From: CG1-02-35-72 sp045046885
GTDB taxonomy: Bacteria; Bacteroidota; Bacteroidia; Flavobacteriales; Flavobacteriaceae
Length of the DNA: 32,681 nt
Assembly: GCA_045046885.1 (NCBI GenBank)
Contig: JASFYX010000020.1
Coordinates: 1 to 32,681 of the forward strand
Direction: 5' to 3'
This document shows positions 1 through 7,431 of the stretch, piece by piece (position 1 is the stretch's first letter; each line of letters opens with the position of its first letter). Made by a program: the position numbers and the translations under genes. Under the pieces are notes generated by a model. The model was given only the letters and a program-made list of their open reading frames with translations, was not told the DNA's origin and made no database searches.

Positions 1-357
1 TATATGTTATATGTTAAAATGTTAAAAGTTGGGTTTTGCCCTTCGACTCCCCGCCTGAATGACTTCGTCGGGCTGGCGCTCAGGGTGACACGGGTTTTGA
101 AATTTGTGATTTGTGATTTGATGCTTGTTTTATCCCCATTGTCCTATCGGACATTTCCCCGAAGGGGAACAACTTCTCAATCAAATTCTGGGTTTTGGAA
201 TTTGGAATTTGATACTTCCCGTTACAAAGTCTAGCCTCTTGGCTCTAACACCTAGGCTCTATTCTAACCGCTATGAACATAATGAGTTCTGCCAACCCGC
301 CTCAATCTTCGCTTGATTCGGGCAAGCTGTCAACTGAATACTGAACACTGAACACTA
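1..357. other. Gene-free repeat island at left edge
   Basis: I see no gene here; the short open frames are made of repeats. The stretch joins several unrelated repeat types. At 41-90 is a split copy of the CTTCGACTCC...GCTCAGGGTGACA motif that is frequent in Bacteroidota. At about 96-121 are ATTTGTG units. At 129-176 is a double-hairpin element. At about 184-212 are GGAATTT units. At 231-270 is a stretch with TAGCCTCT/TAGGCTCT-like words. At 331-356 are units of the CTGAACACT type with a 9-bp period. The order resembles that at 3960-4290 on the other side of the kinase/export pair. Confidence 0.7.
129..176 (+). repeat. Double-hairpin repeat, copy 1
   Basis: This roughly 48-bp element holds two small inverted repeats in a row: GTCC-TATC-GGAC, and a perfect TTCCCC-GAA-GGGGAA stem. 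A second copy in the same orientation lies at 3996-4043 with only a few differences, so it is a dispersed element and not chance structure. It lies downstream of the Wzc-like gene, which is read toward it, so it could also form structure in that transcript. Function is unknown. Confidence 0.75.
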
Positions 358-2781
358 TTACCGTTTCCTCAAATTATCACTAAACTTCTCGGCTGCCTTA
401 AAAAAACGCTGCCACCAATTTTTATTAGCTTTGTCGTTGCCATAACCATAACCGTAGCCATAACCGTAGCCATAACCGTAGCCATAACCGCGTTGATGAT
501 CGGTGTCATTTAAGAGTATGGCCATGTTATTCAAGCGTTTTTCTTTATACAAGGTTTCGGGAACGACTAACAAGCGTTTGTCTAAATAATTGGCACGAGC
601 CACATATACAAACAAATCGGCATAGTCATTAAGGAGTAAAGTATCTGTTACCAAATTAACGGGCGCTGTATCTACCACTATATAATCGTAGTCTTTTTTA
701 ACGGTTTCAAAAAGCTTTTTAATATGAGGGCTCAACAGCAATTCGGCCGGATTGGGCGGGATAACACCCGATCCGATAATATCTAAATCGCCCAATTCAG
801 CTACCTTAAATTTTAAATCGTTTAATTTAACATCGGGACTGGTGATATAGTTGGTAATCCCTTTTTTATCGGAAATATCGAGATACTTCGTGATTTTCGG
901 AGCACGTAAATCTAAGCCCATTAATAACACTTTTTTACCAGAAAGAGCCAAAGTTGAGGCCAAATTAATAGCGATAAACGATTTTCCTTCACCACTAATG
1001 GTCGAAGTAACAAAAATAGTCTTGGCTAAATTGTGCTCGCTTTTATTAGTTAACATAAAGTCGAGATTGGTCCGCAACAATCTAAAGGCTTCGGCACTAC
1101 TTGAACGGGCGTTACTGCCCATAACAATGTTGCGTTTTGATTTTTCTTCTGGAATATCTCCTAAAATAGGAACACTTATTTGACTTTCTATATCCTTACG
1201 GGAATGTACTTTGGTGTCGAGTAAATCGCGGATATAAATAATGATAAACGGAATCAACAAACCGATTAAAATGGCAGCCAAAAGGGCAATTTTCTTTTTA
1301 GGCGACACCGCAATATCATTGGAAAAAGCGGCGTCAATTATTTTGGCATTAGGGGCTGTAACTGCTAAACTGATAGCTGTTTCTTCACGTTTTTTAAGCA
1401 AGTAAAGGTATAGTGTTTCTTTTATCTGTTGTTGTCTTTCAATAGCACGATATTCTTTTTCTTGTTGGGGTACATCTGTTATTTTGGCATCAATTAGTTT
1501 TTCTTGAACCTTTAAATCGGTTAAAGCAATGGTAATTCCTTTTTTAACATTGTTTAAACTCGTTTTTAAACTGATTTGTAAATTGTGTAATTGGGCGTCT
1601 AAATTTACCACAACCGGATTTTGCAAGCTAGAATTCTTAAGAATCCTATTGCGTTCTAAAACCAACTCGTTGTATTTGGCTATAAGGGCGGCTATGGATA
1701 CATCGGCTAAACCGAGATTAGTGGGCAAAAGTTCTATTTTGTTTTGAGTTTTATCTAAATACTCTAGCATAAAATCAGCCAAACGCAATTGGGTATTTTG
1801 TTCTAAAATGGCTTTTTTTGTTTCCGATACATTTTCTAAAAACAGTGTGGCTTCAGATTTTATGTCGGTCAGCTTGTTTTTCTTTTTATAACTGGCGGCA
1901 TTATCTTCTACCACTGTTAACTCTTTGTTTATTAATACTAAGCGGTCGGCTATAAAGGTGGCTGTATTTCTCGATACCAAATTTTTATCTTCAATGGCGT
2001 CATCGTTGTATTTTTTTATCAAGGTATTGATAAAATCTTCTGCTCTACGCTGAATAGCATCTTTTAAAGTCAAACTGATAACACTGGCCTTTTTACTTAC
2101 CGGTTCTATTTTAACACCTCCTCTATACCCTGACACCATCGCCTTAAGGGGAACAATACTGATATACACTTCAGGATTACTCGGCATATTATCGGTAAAA
2201 TGTGGTGTTAACAATAAAGTACCAAAGGGTGTTTTTATTTGTTGCCCGAATTTATGAGACCCTAAATTACCCAATTCCTCTTCTTCTAAGATAAACTTTG
2301 TTTTGCTTAAAATGATGACCTTTAAATTGGCTGCTGTTCTGTACAACACAGAATCTGTTTCTAAAAAGTTGAGTTTAACCGGGGCATTGTTATAATATTC
2401 ACGTGTTTTTATATGTCCTTGGCGGATGTATTTGACATTTAGTTTTAAATCTTTAACAACACTACCAATCAGTGTTCGCGATTTTAATATTTCAATTTCA
2501 TTGTCTATTGAGTTTTTGGCGTCGTTTAAAATCCCTAAATCCTGAAAAGCACTAAGCTCAGACATCATACCACCTCCCTTTTTATCGTCTTTAATCATTA
2601 TGGTGGCCGATGTTTCGTATTGCGGTGTTGTTTTGCGCAAATAATACAAAGCGACTACAATACTAAGTGCAATCCCTAAAGCAAACCACATCCAATAACG
2701 CAAATATTTATCGAGTTCTTCGCGCAAATTAAGTGGATTCTCTTCTTCTAGGGCATATATATTTTGATTGGTTGTATTCAT
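358..2781 (-). CDS. Wzc-like polysaccharide co-polymerase and tyrosine autokinase
   Basis: This is an inner-membrane chain-length regulator and BY-kinase for capsule or exopolysaccharide export. The 807 residues show an N-terminal membrane segment near residues 29-48, a long periplasmic coiled-coil-rich region, a second membrane segment near 495-520, and a cytoplasmic P-loop kinase domain. Walker A (SGEGKS) is near residue 595. The Walker A' region reads LLMGLDLRAP, and Walker B is IVVDTAP near 702. The C-terminus carries eight Gly-Tyr pairs at residues 765-781, the usual place of the autophosphorylated tyrosine cluster. The gene starts 3 bp after the Wza-like gene ends, so the two are surely co-transcribed and their products should form one trans-envelope machine. 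The rest of a polysaccharide locus, if present, must lie beyond the left edge. Family assignment is firm; the polymer is unknown. Confidence 0.95.
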   Translation of the reverse strand: MNTTNQNIYALEEENPLNLREELDKYLRYWMWFALGIALSIVVALYYLRKTTPQYETSATIMIKDDKKGGGMMSELSAFQDLGILNDAKNSIDNEIEILKSRTLIGSVVKDLKLNVKYIRQGHIKTREYYNNAPVKLNFLETDSVLYRTAANLKVIILSKTKFILEEEELGNLGSHKFGQQIKTPFGTLLLTPHFTDNMPSNPEVYISIVPLKAMVSGYRGGVKIEPVSKKASVISLTLKDAIQRRAEDFINTLIKKYNDDAIEDKNLVSRNTATFIADRLVLINKELTVVEDNAASYKKKNKLTDIKSEATLFLENVSETKKAILEQNTQLRLADFMLEYLDKTQNKIELLPTNLGLADVSIAALIAKYNELVLERNRILKNSSLQNPVVVNLDAQLHNLQISLKTSLNNVKKGITIALTDLKVQEKLIDAKITDVPQQEKEYRAIERQQQIKETLYLYLLKKREETAISLAVTAPNAKIIDAAFSNDIAVSPKKKIALLAAILIGLLIPFIIIYIRDLLDTKVHSRKDIESQISVPILGDIPEEKSKRNIVMGSNARSSSAEAFRLLRTNLDFMLTNKSEHNLAKTIFVTSTISGEGKSFIAINLASTLALSGKKVLLMGLDLRAPKITKYLDISDKKGITNYITSPDVKLNDLKFKVAELGDLDIIGSGVIPPNPAELLLSPHIKKLFETVKKDYDYIVVDTAPVNLVTDTLLLNDYADLFVYVARANYLDKRLLVVPETLYKEKRLNNMAILLNDTDHQRGYGYGYGYGYGYGYGYGNDKANKNWWQRFFKAAEKFSDNLRKR
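439..489 (-). repeat. Gly-Tyr coding microsatellite in Wzc tail
   Basis: Six-base GGTTAT/GGCTAC-type units, partly organised as 12-bp repeats, encode (Gly-Tyr)8-Gly. Nearly perfect short tandem DNA of this sort is prone to slippage in whole units, which would keep the frame and change the number of phosphorylatable tyrosines. Confidence 0.85.
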
Positions 2782-2784
2782 AAA

Positions 2785-3582
2785 TTATCTAAATAAAATA
2801 GCGTAAACAGAGATGAGTGTCGAAAAAGCTGAAATTGTAATAGCTGTAAATTGATTATAACTAGACGATTTTATCTTCGCATTATTGGGTTCTACATACA
2901 CCATATCATTTTGTTGGAGGTAATAAAAAGGCGAATTAAAAATAGCGTTAGAACGCAAATCAATATAGGTTTTGGTAACTTTACCGTCAACCTCACGGAC
3001 TATTAAAATATTAGCACGTTTCGCTTGGATACTCAAATCACTTGCCAAACCCAAAGCTTCGGGTAAGGTAATCCGCTCGTTGGGTATGGTGAAAGTACCG
3101 GGGCTTTTGACTTCGCCTAAGACACTAATTTTAAAATTGGTTAAGCGAATATTGACAATGGGATTGTTAACATAGGGTTTTAATTTGTCTGAAATTAAAC
3201 GGGTTGCCTCTTTACGGGTTAAACCCGCAATGGCAATAGAGCCAATAACAGGAAAATCAATAGTGCCTTCGGCATCAACCAAATAGGTTTGCAGAGAGGG
3301 TGTTGAGGTAATAGAACCACTTGCAGAACCTCTTCTATAATCGGCTACATATAAATTAAAGGGCTTTACGGCATCCATATCTAAAGCAGAAACAGCTATG
3401 GTGAGTAAATCGTCAGGTTTATAAGTGAGTTCGTATTTAACTGAGGCGTTTATATTGGTATCATCTCCTTGAAAATAAACCATATCTTGCCGTGAAGCAC
3501 AACTGCTTATCAGAAAAACGGTTAACAATAAAAGGAGAGGGATTTTTAAGTGTTTTAAATAACTTAATATCATTGATGTCAT
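2785..3582 (-). CDS. Wza-like polysaccharide export lipoprotein
   Basis: This is an outer-membrane export channel protein of the polysaccharide biosynthesis/export family, the partner of the Wzc-like kinase that follows 3 bp later. The N-terminus is a lipoprotein signal with the lipobox LISSC, giving Cys28 as the lipidated residue. A Poly_export domain and SLBB-like ligand-binding region cover about residues 50-235. A hydrophobic C-terminal segment (about 247-265) could be the membrane-crossing helix, as in Bacteroidota Wza homologues. Two in-frame ATGs compete: 3582, and 3573 (Met4). A -7 box lies so close (3594-3601) that the second ATG would leave a more normal leader, and it still gives a full signal peptide. 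Identity is firm; the exact start is not. Confidence 0.93.
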   Translation of the reverse strand: MTSMILSYLKHLKIPLLLLLTVFLISSCASRQDMVYFQGDDTNINASVKYELTYKPDDLLTIAVSALDMDAVKPFNLYVADYRRGSASGSITSTPSLQTYLVDAEGTIDFPVIGSIAIAGLTRKEATRLISDKLKPYVNNPIVNIRLTNFKISVLGEVKSPGTFTIPNERITLPEALGLASDLSIQAKRANILIVREVDGKVTKTYIDLRSNAIFNSPFYYLQQNDMVYVEPNNAKIKSSSYNQFTAITISAFSTLISVYAILFR

Positions 3583-3593
3583 TTTTAGTAGTG

Positions 3594-3626
3594 CAAATAT
3601 AGTATTTCTAATTAAGTGTTTGCAAA
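3594..3626 (-). promoter_or_regulatory. Promoter of the wza-wzc operon
   Basis: On the minus strand there is TTTG at 3626-3623, a 21-base spacer and TATATTTG at 3601-3594. This matches the Bacteroidota primary sigma consensus TTTG-N19-21-TAnnTTTG. Transcription would begin only a few bases upstream of the annotated start codon. Confidence 0.65.
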
Positions 3627-3995
3627 CTAAATTTTGTTAAAATTTAAAATTCCACCTTTTTACTATATGTTAAGGGTAATCACCTTGAAAACTAGCTAGC
3701 AAAACTACTCTTTATTATAGGTTATGCAAATTTAATTTAAGGGGATTATTCCCCCATTTTTTTTTGGATTTTGGATTTTGGAATTTGAGATTTGAAAATT
3801 TAAAAATTTATTTTAAAAAGTGACACGAAGCTTAACCGCAAAGAACGCTAGGTTTTTCGCAAGGGACGCTAAGAATTTAAATAAGAAGGATTGTCTTCTT
3901 GCCTGCCCGAACTTTGGCGGGAGGGAACCTTAGGGGTGTTTTTGAACGTTTTCTAAAACTTTCTTGAGTTCAATATATATATAATTTGACTTTGA

Positions 3996-4043
3996 TTTAT
4001 CCCCATTGTCCTATCGGACATTTCCCCGAAGAGGAACGGCTTC
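3996..4043 (+). repeat. Double-hairpin repeat, copy 2
   Basis: This copy has the same orientation as the element at 129-176. GTCCTATCGGAC is kept, but the second hairpin has one mismatch (GAAGAGGAA in place of GAAGGGGAA). The pair brackets the wza-wzc genes at a distance of about 3.87 kb. Confidence 0.75.
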
Positions 4044-4124
4044 TAATAAAATTTTGAAATTTGTTTTTTGAAGTTTGTTTTTGTTTTTTGGGATTTGGAG
4101 TTTGGGGTTTTAAAAGTGTTATTT

Positions 4125-4184
4125 CACAAAGAGACACGAAGTAGCACAAAGAGACACAAAGCTTAACCGCAAAGGAAGCTAAGC
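4125..4184 (+). repeat. 10-bp periodic CACAAAG repeat
   Basis: Six consecutive 10-bp units can be read: cacaaagaga, cacgaagtag, cacaaagaga, cacaaagctt, aaccgcaaag, gaagctaagc. The period equals about one DNA helical turn. The same unit type recurs at 25521-25560, and related words occur at 3823-3875 and about 18226-18256. Confidence 0.7.
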
Positions 4185-4332
4185 AATATTGCATTGATGT
4201 AAACTTATAACAGATAACTGAAAACGCTAGGTTCTTGTCTCTAGGTTCTTGTCTCCTCAATCCAGATACCCGATACCAGATACTATTTATCCATTAGTCT
4301 ATCCTTTTCCAATATTGTTTTAGTTAAATCCC

Positions 4333-4340
4333 TACTTTTG
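4333..4340 (+). promoter_or_regulatory. -7 box upstream of rlmN
   Basis: TACTTTTG fits the TAnnTTTG box, but no clear TTTG lies 19-21 bases upstream. It ends only 7 bases before the ATG, so the transcript would have almost no leader. Confidence 0.5.
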
Positions 4341-4347
4341 CAATCAA

Positions 4348-5415
4348 ATGAACACCAAGCAAGACATCCGTGCTTTAAGCAAAACCGAACTGAGAGATTT
4401 TTTCGTTTCTAAAGGTCAAAAGACTTTTCGGGGTAATCAGGTTTATGAGTGGTTGTGGGGGAAATCTGTTCACAATTTTGATGAGATGACCAACCTCTCA
4501 AAAGAAACACGTCAATTTTTAGCAGATAATTTTGTTATCAACCACATAAAAGTCGACAGCCTGCAACGCGCTAACGATGGTACCATTAAAAATGCCATCA
4601 AGTTACACGACGGACTCATCGTAGAATCGGTACTCATTCCAACAAACAGCCGTACCACAGCTTGTGTGTCGAGCCAAGTGGGGTGCAGTTTGAATTGTCA
4701 TTTTTGTGCTACGGCACGCTTAAAGCGGATGCGCAATCTCAATCCCGATGAGATTTACGACCAAGTGGTGATTATTAACCAACAAAGTCAATTATACCAC
4801 CAGCACAAACTGTCGAACATTGTTTTTATGGGGATGGGTGAACCGCTTTTAAATTATAAAAATGTGTTGGCAGCTATTGATATGATTACTTCCGATGACG
4901 GATTAGCCATGTCGCCCAAGCGCATCACTTTATCAACTGTTGGCTTACCAAAAATGATAAAAAAACTGGCTGATGACGGTGTGAAATTTAATTTAGCCGT
5001 GTCGTTACATTCTGCCATAGATGACGTGCGCTCTAAAATGATGCCCATAAATGAAGTCAGTCCCATTGCCGATTTACTGGAAGCTCTTCAATATTGGTAT
5101 GCCAAAACCAATAGACGAATCACCTTTGAATACGTGGTTTGGAAAAACATCAACGACGATCAGAAATCCATAAATGCTTTGATGCGTTTGTGTAAAAAAA
5201 TTCCCGTAAAGGTCAATCTTATTGAATACAATGCCATTGACGATGGCGCGTTTCAAAAAGCATCACCAAAAGCCATCAAAAATTATGTAAGTTGCCTTGA
5301 AGATAATAACATTATTGTAAATGTACGTCACAGTCGTGGTCAAGATATTGATGCCGCCTGCGGACAATTGGCGAATAAAACAGTAGGCGGTCCCGATAGC
5401 TATCGGGAGCAGTAG
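4348..5415 (+). CDS. rlmN: 23S rRNA (adenine2503-C2)/tRNA methyltransferase RlmN
   Basis: This radical SAM enzyme methylates C2 of A2503 in 23S rRNA and of A37 in some tRNAs. The radical SAM cluster cysteines are in CSLNCHFC (Cys113, Cys117, Cys120). The SAM-binding GMGEP motif follows, and the second catalytic cysteine is Cys338 in ACGQLA. Length (355) is normal for the family. The sequence after CGQLANK is unusual: the last residues (GGPDSYREQ) and nearly the stop come from a perfect 18-bp palindrome, a repeat type common between genes in Bacteroidota. The native C-terminus therefore seems to have been replaced by repeat sequence. All catalytic residues lie upstream, so activity should not be lost. 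Confidence 0.96.
   Translation: MNTKQDIRALSKTELRDFFVSKGQKTFRGNQVYEWLWGKSVHNFDEMTNLSKETRQFLADNFVINHIKVDSLQRANDGTIKNAIKLHDGLIVESVLIPTNSRTTACVSSQVGCSLNCHFCATARLKRMRNLNPDEIYDQVVIINQQSQLYHQHKLSNIVFMGMGEPLLNYKNVLAAIDMITSDDGLAMSPKRITLSTVGLPKMIKKLADDGVKFNLAVSLHSAIDDVRSKMMPINEVSPIADLLEALQYWYAKTNRRITFEYVVWKNINDDQKSINALMRLCKKIPVKVNLIEYNAIDDGAFQKASPKAIKNYVSCLEDNNIIVNVRHSRGQDIDAACGQLANKTVGGPDSYREQ
5391..5408. repeat. Perfect palindrome overlapping rlmN end
   Basis: TCCCGATAGCTATCGGGA is its own reverse complement over all 18 bases. This motif is a familiar dispersed repeat of Bacteroidota intergenic DNA, but here it lies inside the reading frame 7 bases before the stop. No T-run follows, so a simple intrinsic terminator is unlikely. 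Confidence 0.8.
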
Positions 5416-5505
5416 CAGTGTTCAGCGAGCTGTACGCCCCCTAATATAGGTTGACCAAAAAAGTCAATTTATATAAAAACAAATTTAACAGCAGATATCT
5501 TAAAA

Positions 5506-5526
5506 AATCAGCGTCATCAGCGTTCT
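5506..5526 (+). repeat. 21-bp AATCAGCGTCATC repeat, copy 1
   Basis: These 21 bases are identical to 14804-14824 and are present inverted with three differences at 14024-14044. Internally the element is a near 9-bp duplication (TCAGCGTCA/TCAGCGTTC). It sits in the rlmN-era gap, 47 bases before the era ATG. Confidence 0.75.
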
Positions 5527-5545
5527 ATTATTAACACCAATGCCT

Positions 5546-5553
5546 TACTTTTG
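5546..5553 (+). promoter_or_regulatory. -7 box upstream of era
   Basis: TACTTTTG followed by CAAT is the same local sequence as upstream of rlmN. It ends 20 bases before the era ATG. No good -33 TTTG is seen. Confidence 0.5.
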
Positions 5554-5573
5554 CAATATTATTCAATTAAAAT

Positions 5574-6455
5574 ATGACACATAAAGCAGGTTTTGTAAAT
5601 ATCATTGGCAATCCTAATGTAGGTAAATCGACTTTGATGAATGCCTTTGTAGGCGAACGTTTGTCTATCATTACTTCTAAAGCACAAACCACACGGCATC
5701 GTATTTTGGGGATTGTAAACGGCGATGATTTTCAGGTTATTTTTTCGGATACGCCAGGTATTATAAAACCCGCTTACAGTTTACAAGAATCTATGATGAA
5801 TTTTGTAAAATTGGCTTTTGATGATGCCGATGTGCTGATTTACATGGTAGAAATTGGCGAAAAAGATTTAAAAGAGGGTGTCTTTTTTAACAAGATTATA
5901 AATGCCAAGATTCCTGTTTTATTGCTGATTAATAAAATAGACACCTCTAATCAAGAAGCGGTTGAACAAAGTTCAGATTATTGGCAAGAAAAAGTACCCA
6001 ATGCTTTGGTATTGCCCATTTCGGCTTTACAAGATTTCAACGTTAAAACAGTATTTGATAAATTAATTGAGTTATTACCAGAGTCGCCTGCTTTTTATCC
6101 CAAAGACCAATTAACCGATAAGCCTGAACGTTTTTTTGTGAATGAAAAAATACGTGAAAAGATTTTGTTACACTACAAAAAAGAAATTCCCTATTCTGTA
6201 GAAATAGAAACAGAAGAATTTAAAGAAGAAAAAAAACTCATACGTATTCGGTCTATTATTATGGTTGAGCGTGAGACTCAAAAAGGGATTATTATAGGAC
6301 ATAAAGGCAGTGCTTTAAAACGTGTAGGTGCCGAAGCACGCAAGGATTTAGAAATCTTTTTTGGTAAAAAAATCTTTTTAGAGCTGTATGTAAAAGTCAA
6401 CAAAAACTGGCGTAGTAATAAGAAACAACTGCGTAGGTTTGGGTATGATGAGTAA
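5574..6455 (+). CDS. era: GTPase Era, ribosome assembly
   Basis: Era binds the 3' end of 16S rRNA and assists maturation of the small ribosomal subunit. The G1 motif GNPNVGKST lies near residues 12-20, G3 is DTPG near 62-65, and G4 is NKID near 121-124. A C-terminal KH domain carries the expected GxxG-like IIGHKGSALKRVG stretch and ends in the typical NWR motif. The length of 293 residues is the family norm. The gene is convergent with the LpxR-like gene, with only 15 bp between stop codons. It has its own -7 box, so it need not depend on rlmN. Confidence 0.97.
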   Translation: MTHKAGFVNIIGNPNVGKSTLMNAFVGERLSIITSKAQTTRHRILGIVNGDDFQVIFSDTPGIIKPAYSLQESMMNFVKLAFDDADVLIYMVEIGEKDLKEGVFFNKIINAKIPVLLLINKIDTSNQEAVEQSSDYWQEKVPNALVLPISALQDFNVKTVFDKLIELLPESPAFYPKDQLTDKPERFFVNEKIREKILLHYKKEIPYSVEIETEEFKEEKKLIRIRSIIMVERETQKGIIIGHKGSALKRVGAEARKDLEIFFGKKIFLELYVKVNKNWRSNKKQLRRFGYDE

Positions 6456-6470
6456 TTAAAAAATCAATTG

Positions 6471-7421
6471 TTAATCAAACTTATAAGCCATAGAAATTGT
6501 GCCATATTTATGGGCAGTTACCCTACCGTTATCTACAGATTTTGTTACCCAAGAGGTAAAATAACCAAAATTAAAACGCTTGGTAGCCCATTTTAAACCT
6601 GCTTGTAAATTGGCTTTTATAGGCTCTGATTTAAAAGTAAGCGGACTGTCATTATTAAACAAACTGCCTTGTATAGTAGCGTTGTAGGCTACATAAGTCA
6701 GCTGAGGTTTAACATAAAAGTAAAACTCGTTTATTGCGTCGTCTGTTTTAGCGTCATTTAGATTGGAATTAAATAAAATAGTGTTAAAAATAGGGTTGAG
6801 ACTTTTTAGGCTAACCCTACTTACAAATCCAAAGCCAATTTCATTAAAAACAGTCCCTACTTTAGCTTCCGCAAAAGCGTTAAAATCAAAATTCCTAGCA
6901 CCAGAATAAGCTAAATTTTTTAGATAAAAAACATTAACGTTTGCGGACAGTTGATTTTGTATTTGAAATTCCCAACCATTAATAGGAGGTAATCCCAACC
7001 AACTGTGGTACCACTTTTGAACATCCTCGCCACCAGAACCTGGACCTAAAACGCCCAATTGATAAGTTATTTTAAATATACGTTGGTTTTTAAAATATTT
7101 GGTGATGGCATAAGAGCCAAATAAATGCCCCGCAAAAGGTCTATCTTGATCGGCTTTAACCGGCACATTAGCTATAAAAGGTGAATACATATCTTGACGG
7201 ACTGCAAAAGTGTAGATTTTTTTGTAAACCTTTTTAACTGTTTTTTTAGCTAAAACGCGGTATTCTAAAGCCATTCCGTTGGTAAAATATTGGTCTTGAG
7301 TATGTGAGATGTAAACATCATTGTCGTTTACAAAACCAAATGATTTTGTGTGTTGTTTTTGACTAAAAGAAAAAGCAGAAATAAGCAAACAAATGCTTAG
7401 AAGGATATTTTTAAAATTCAT
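6471..7421 (-). CDS. LpxR-like outer-membrane protein (lipid A deacylase family, DUF2219)
   Basis: This is a predicted outer-membrane beta-barrel related to LpxR, which in Salmonella removes the 3'-acyloxyacyl group of lipid A. Residues 1-21 form a signal peptide ending ...SFSQ. The Asn-Asp pair at residues 32-33 and the DQYFTNG stretch at 43-49 match the conserved N-terminal motifs of the family. A YHSWLG stretch near 139-144 is a candidate for the conserved histidine region. The protein ends in Phe-Asp after alternating strand-like sequence. It lies 10 bp downstream of an SDR gene on the same strand, probably as one transcript. Membership is good; whether it deacylates lipid A in this organism is inferred. 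Confidence 0.8.
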   Translation of the reverse strand: MNFKNILLSICLLISAFSFSQKQHTKSFGFVNDNDVYISHTQDQYFTNGMALEYRVLAKKTVKKVYKKIYTFAVRQDMYSPFIANVPVKADQDRPFAGHLFGSYAITKYFKNQRIFKITYQLGVLGPGSGGEDVQKWYHSWLGLPPINGWEFQIQNQLSANVNVFYLKNLAYSGARNFDFNAFAEAKVGTVFNEIGFGFVSRVSLKSLNPIFNTILFNSNLNDAKTDDAINEFYFYVKPQLTYVAYNATIQGSLFNNDSPLTFKSEPIKANLQAGLKWATKRFNFGYFTSWVTKSVDNGRVTAHKYGTISMAYKFD

Positions 7422-7431
7422 AAAGTAAATA

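Larger units (their letters stand above)
3583..4347. other. Gene-free repeat island between wza and rlmN
   Basis: Apart from the two divergent promoters, this stretch consists of repeats. At about 3763-3800 are GGATTTT/GGAATTTG units. At 3823-3875 are CACGAAG/CGCAAAG/CGCTAAG words. At 3996-4043 is the second double-hairpin element. At about 4050-4112 are TTTGAAATTTG/TTTGTTTTTTG units. At 4125-4184 are 10-bp CACAAAGAGA-type units. At about 4229-4255 CTAGGTTCTTGTCT occurs twice. At about 4261-4284 are CCAGATACC/CGATACCAGATAC units. The open frame on the minus strand at 3997-4260 is built entirely from these repeats, so I do not call it a gene. Confidence 0.75.

Noticed and set aside
4..316. Two overlapping short open frames at the left edge
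   Set aside because: Both run through repeat DNA in different frames and have low-complexity translations.
3997..4260. 87-codon open frame on the minus strand
   Set aside because: It is composed wholly of intergenic repeats (10-bp CACAAAG units, TTTG units and the double hairpin), with no promoter or protein-like pattern.
3583..4347. CRISPR array
   Set aside because: The repeats are short, degenerate and contiguous, with no regular spacers and no cas genes in the window.
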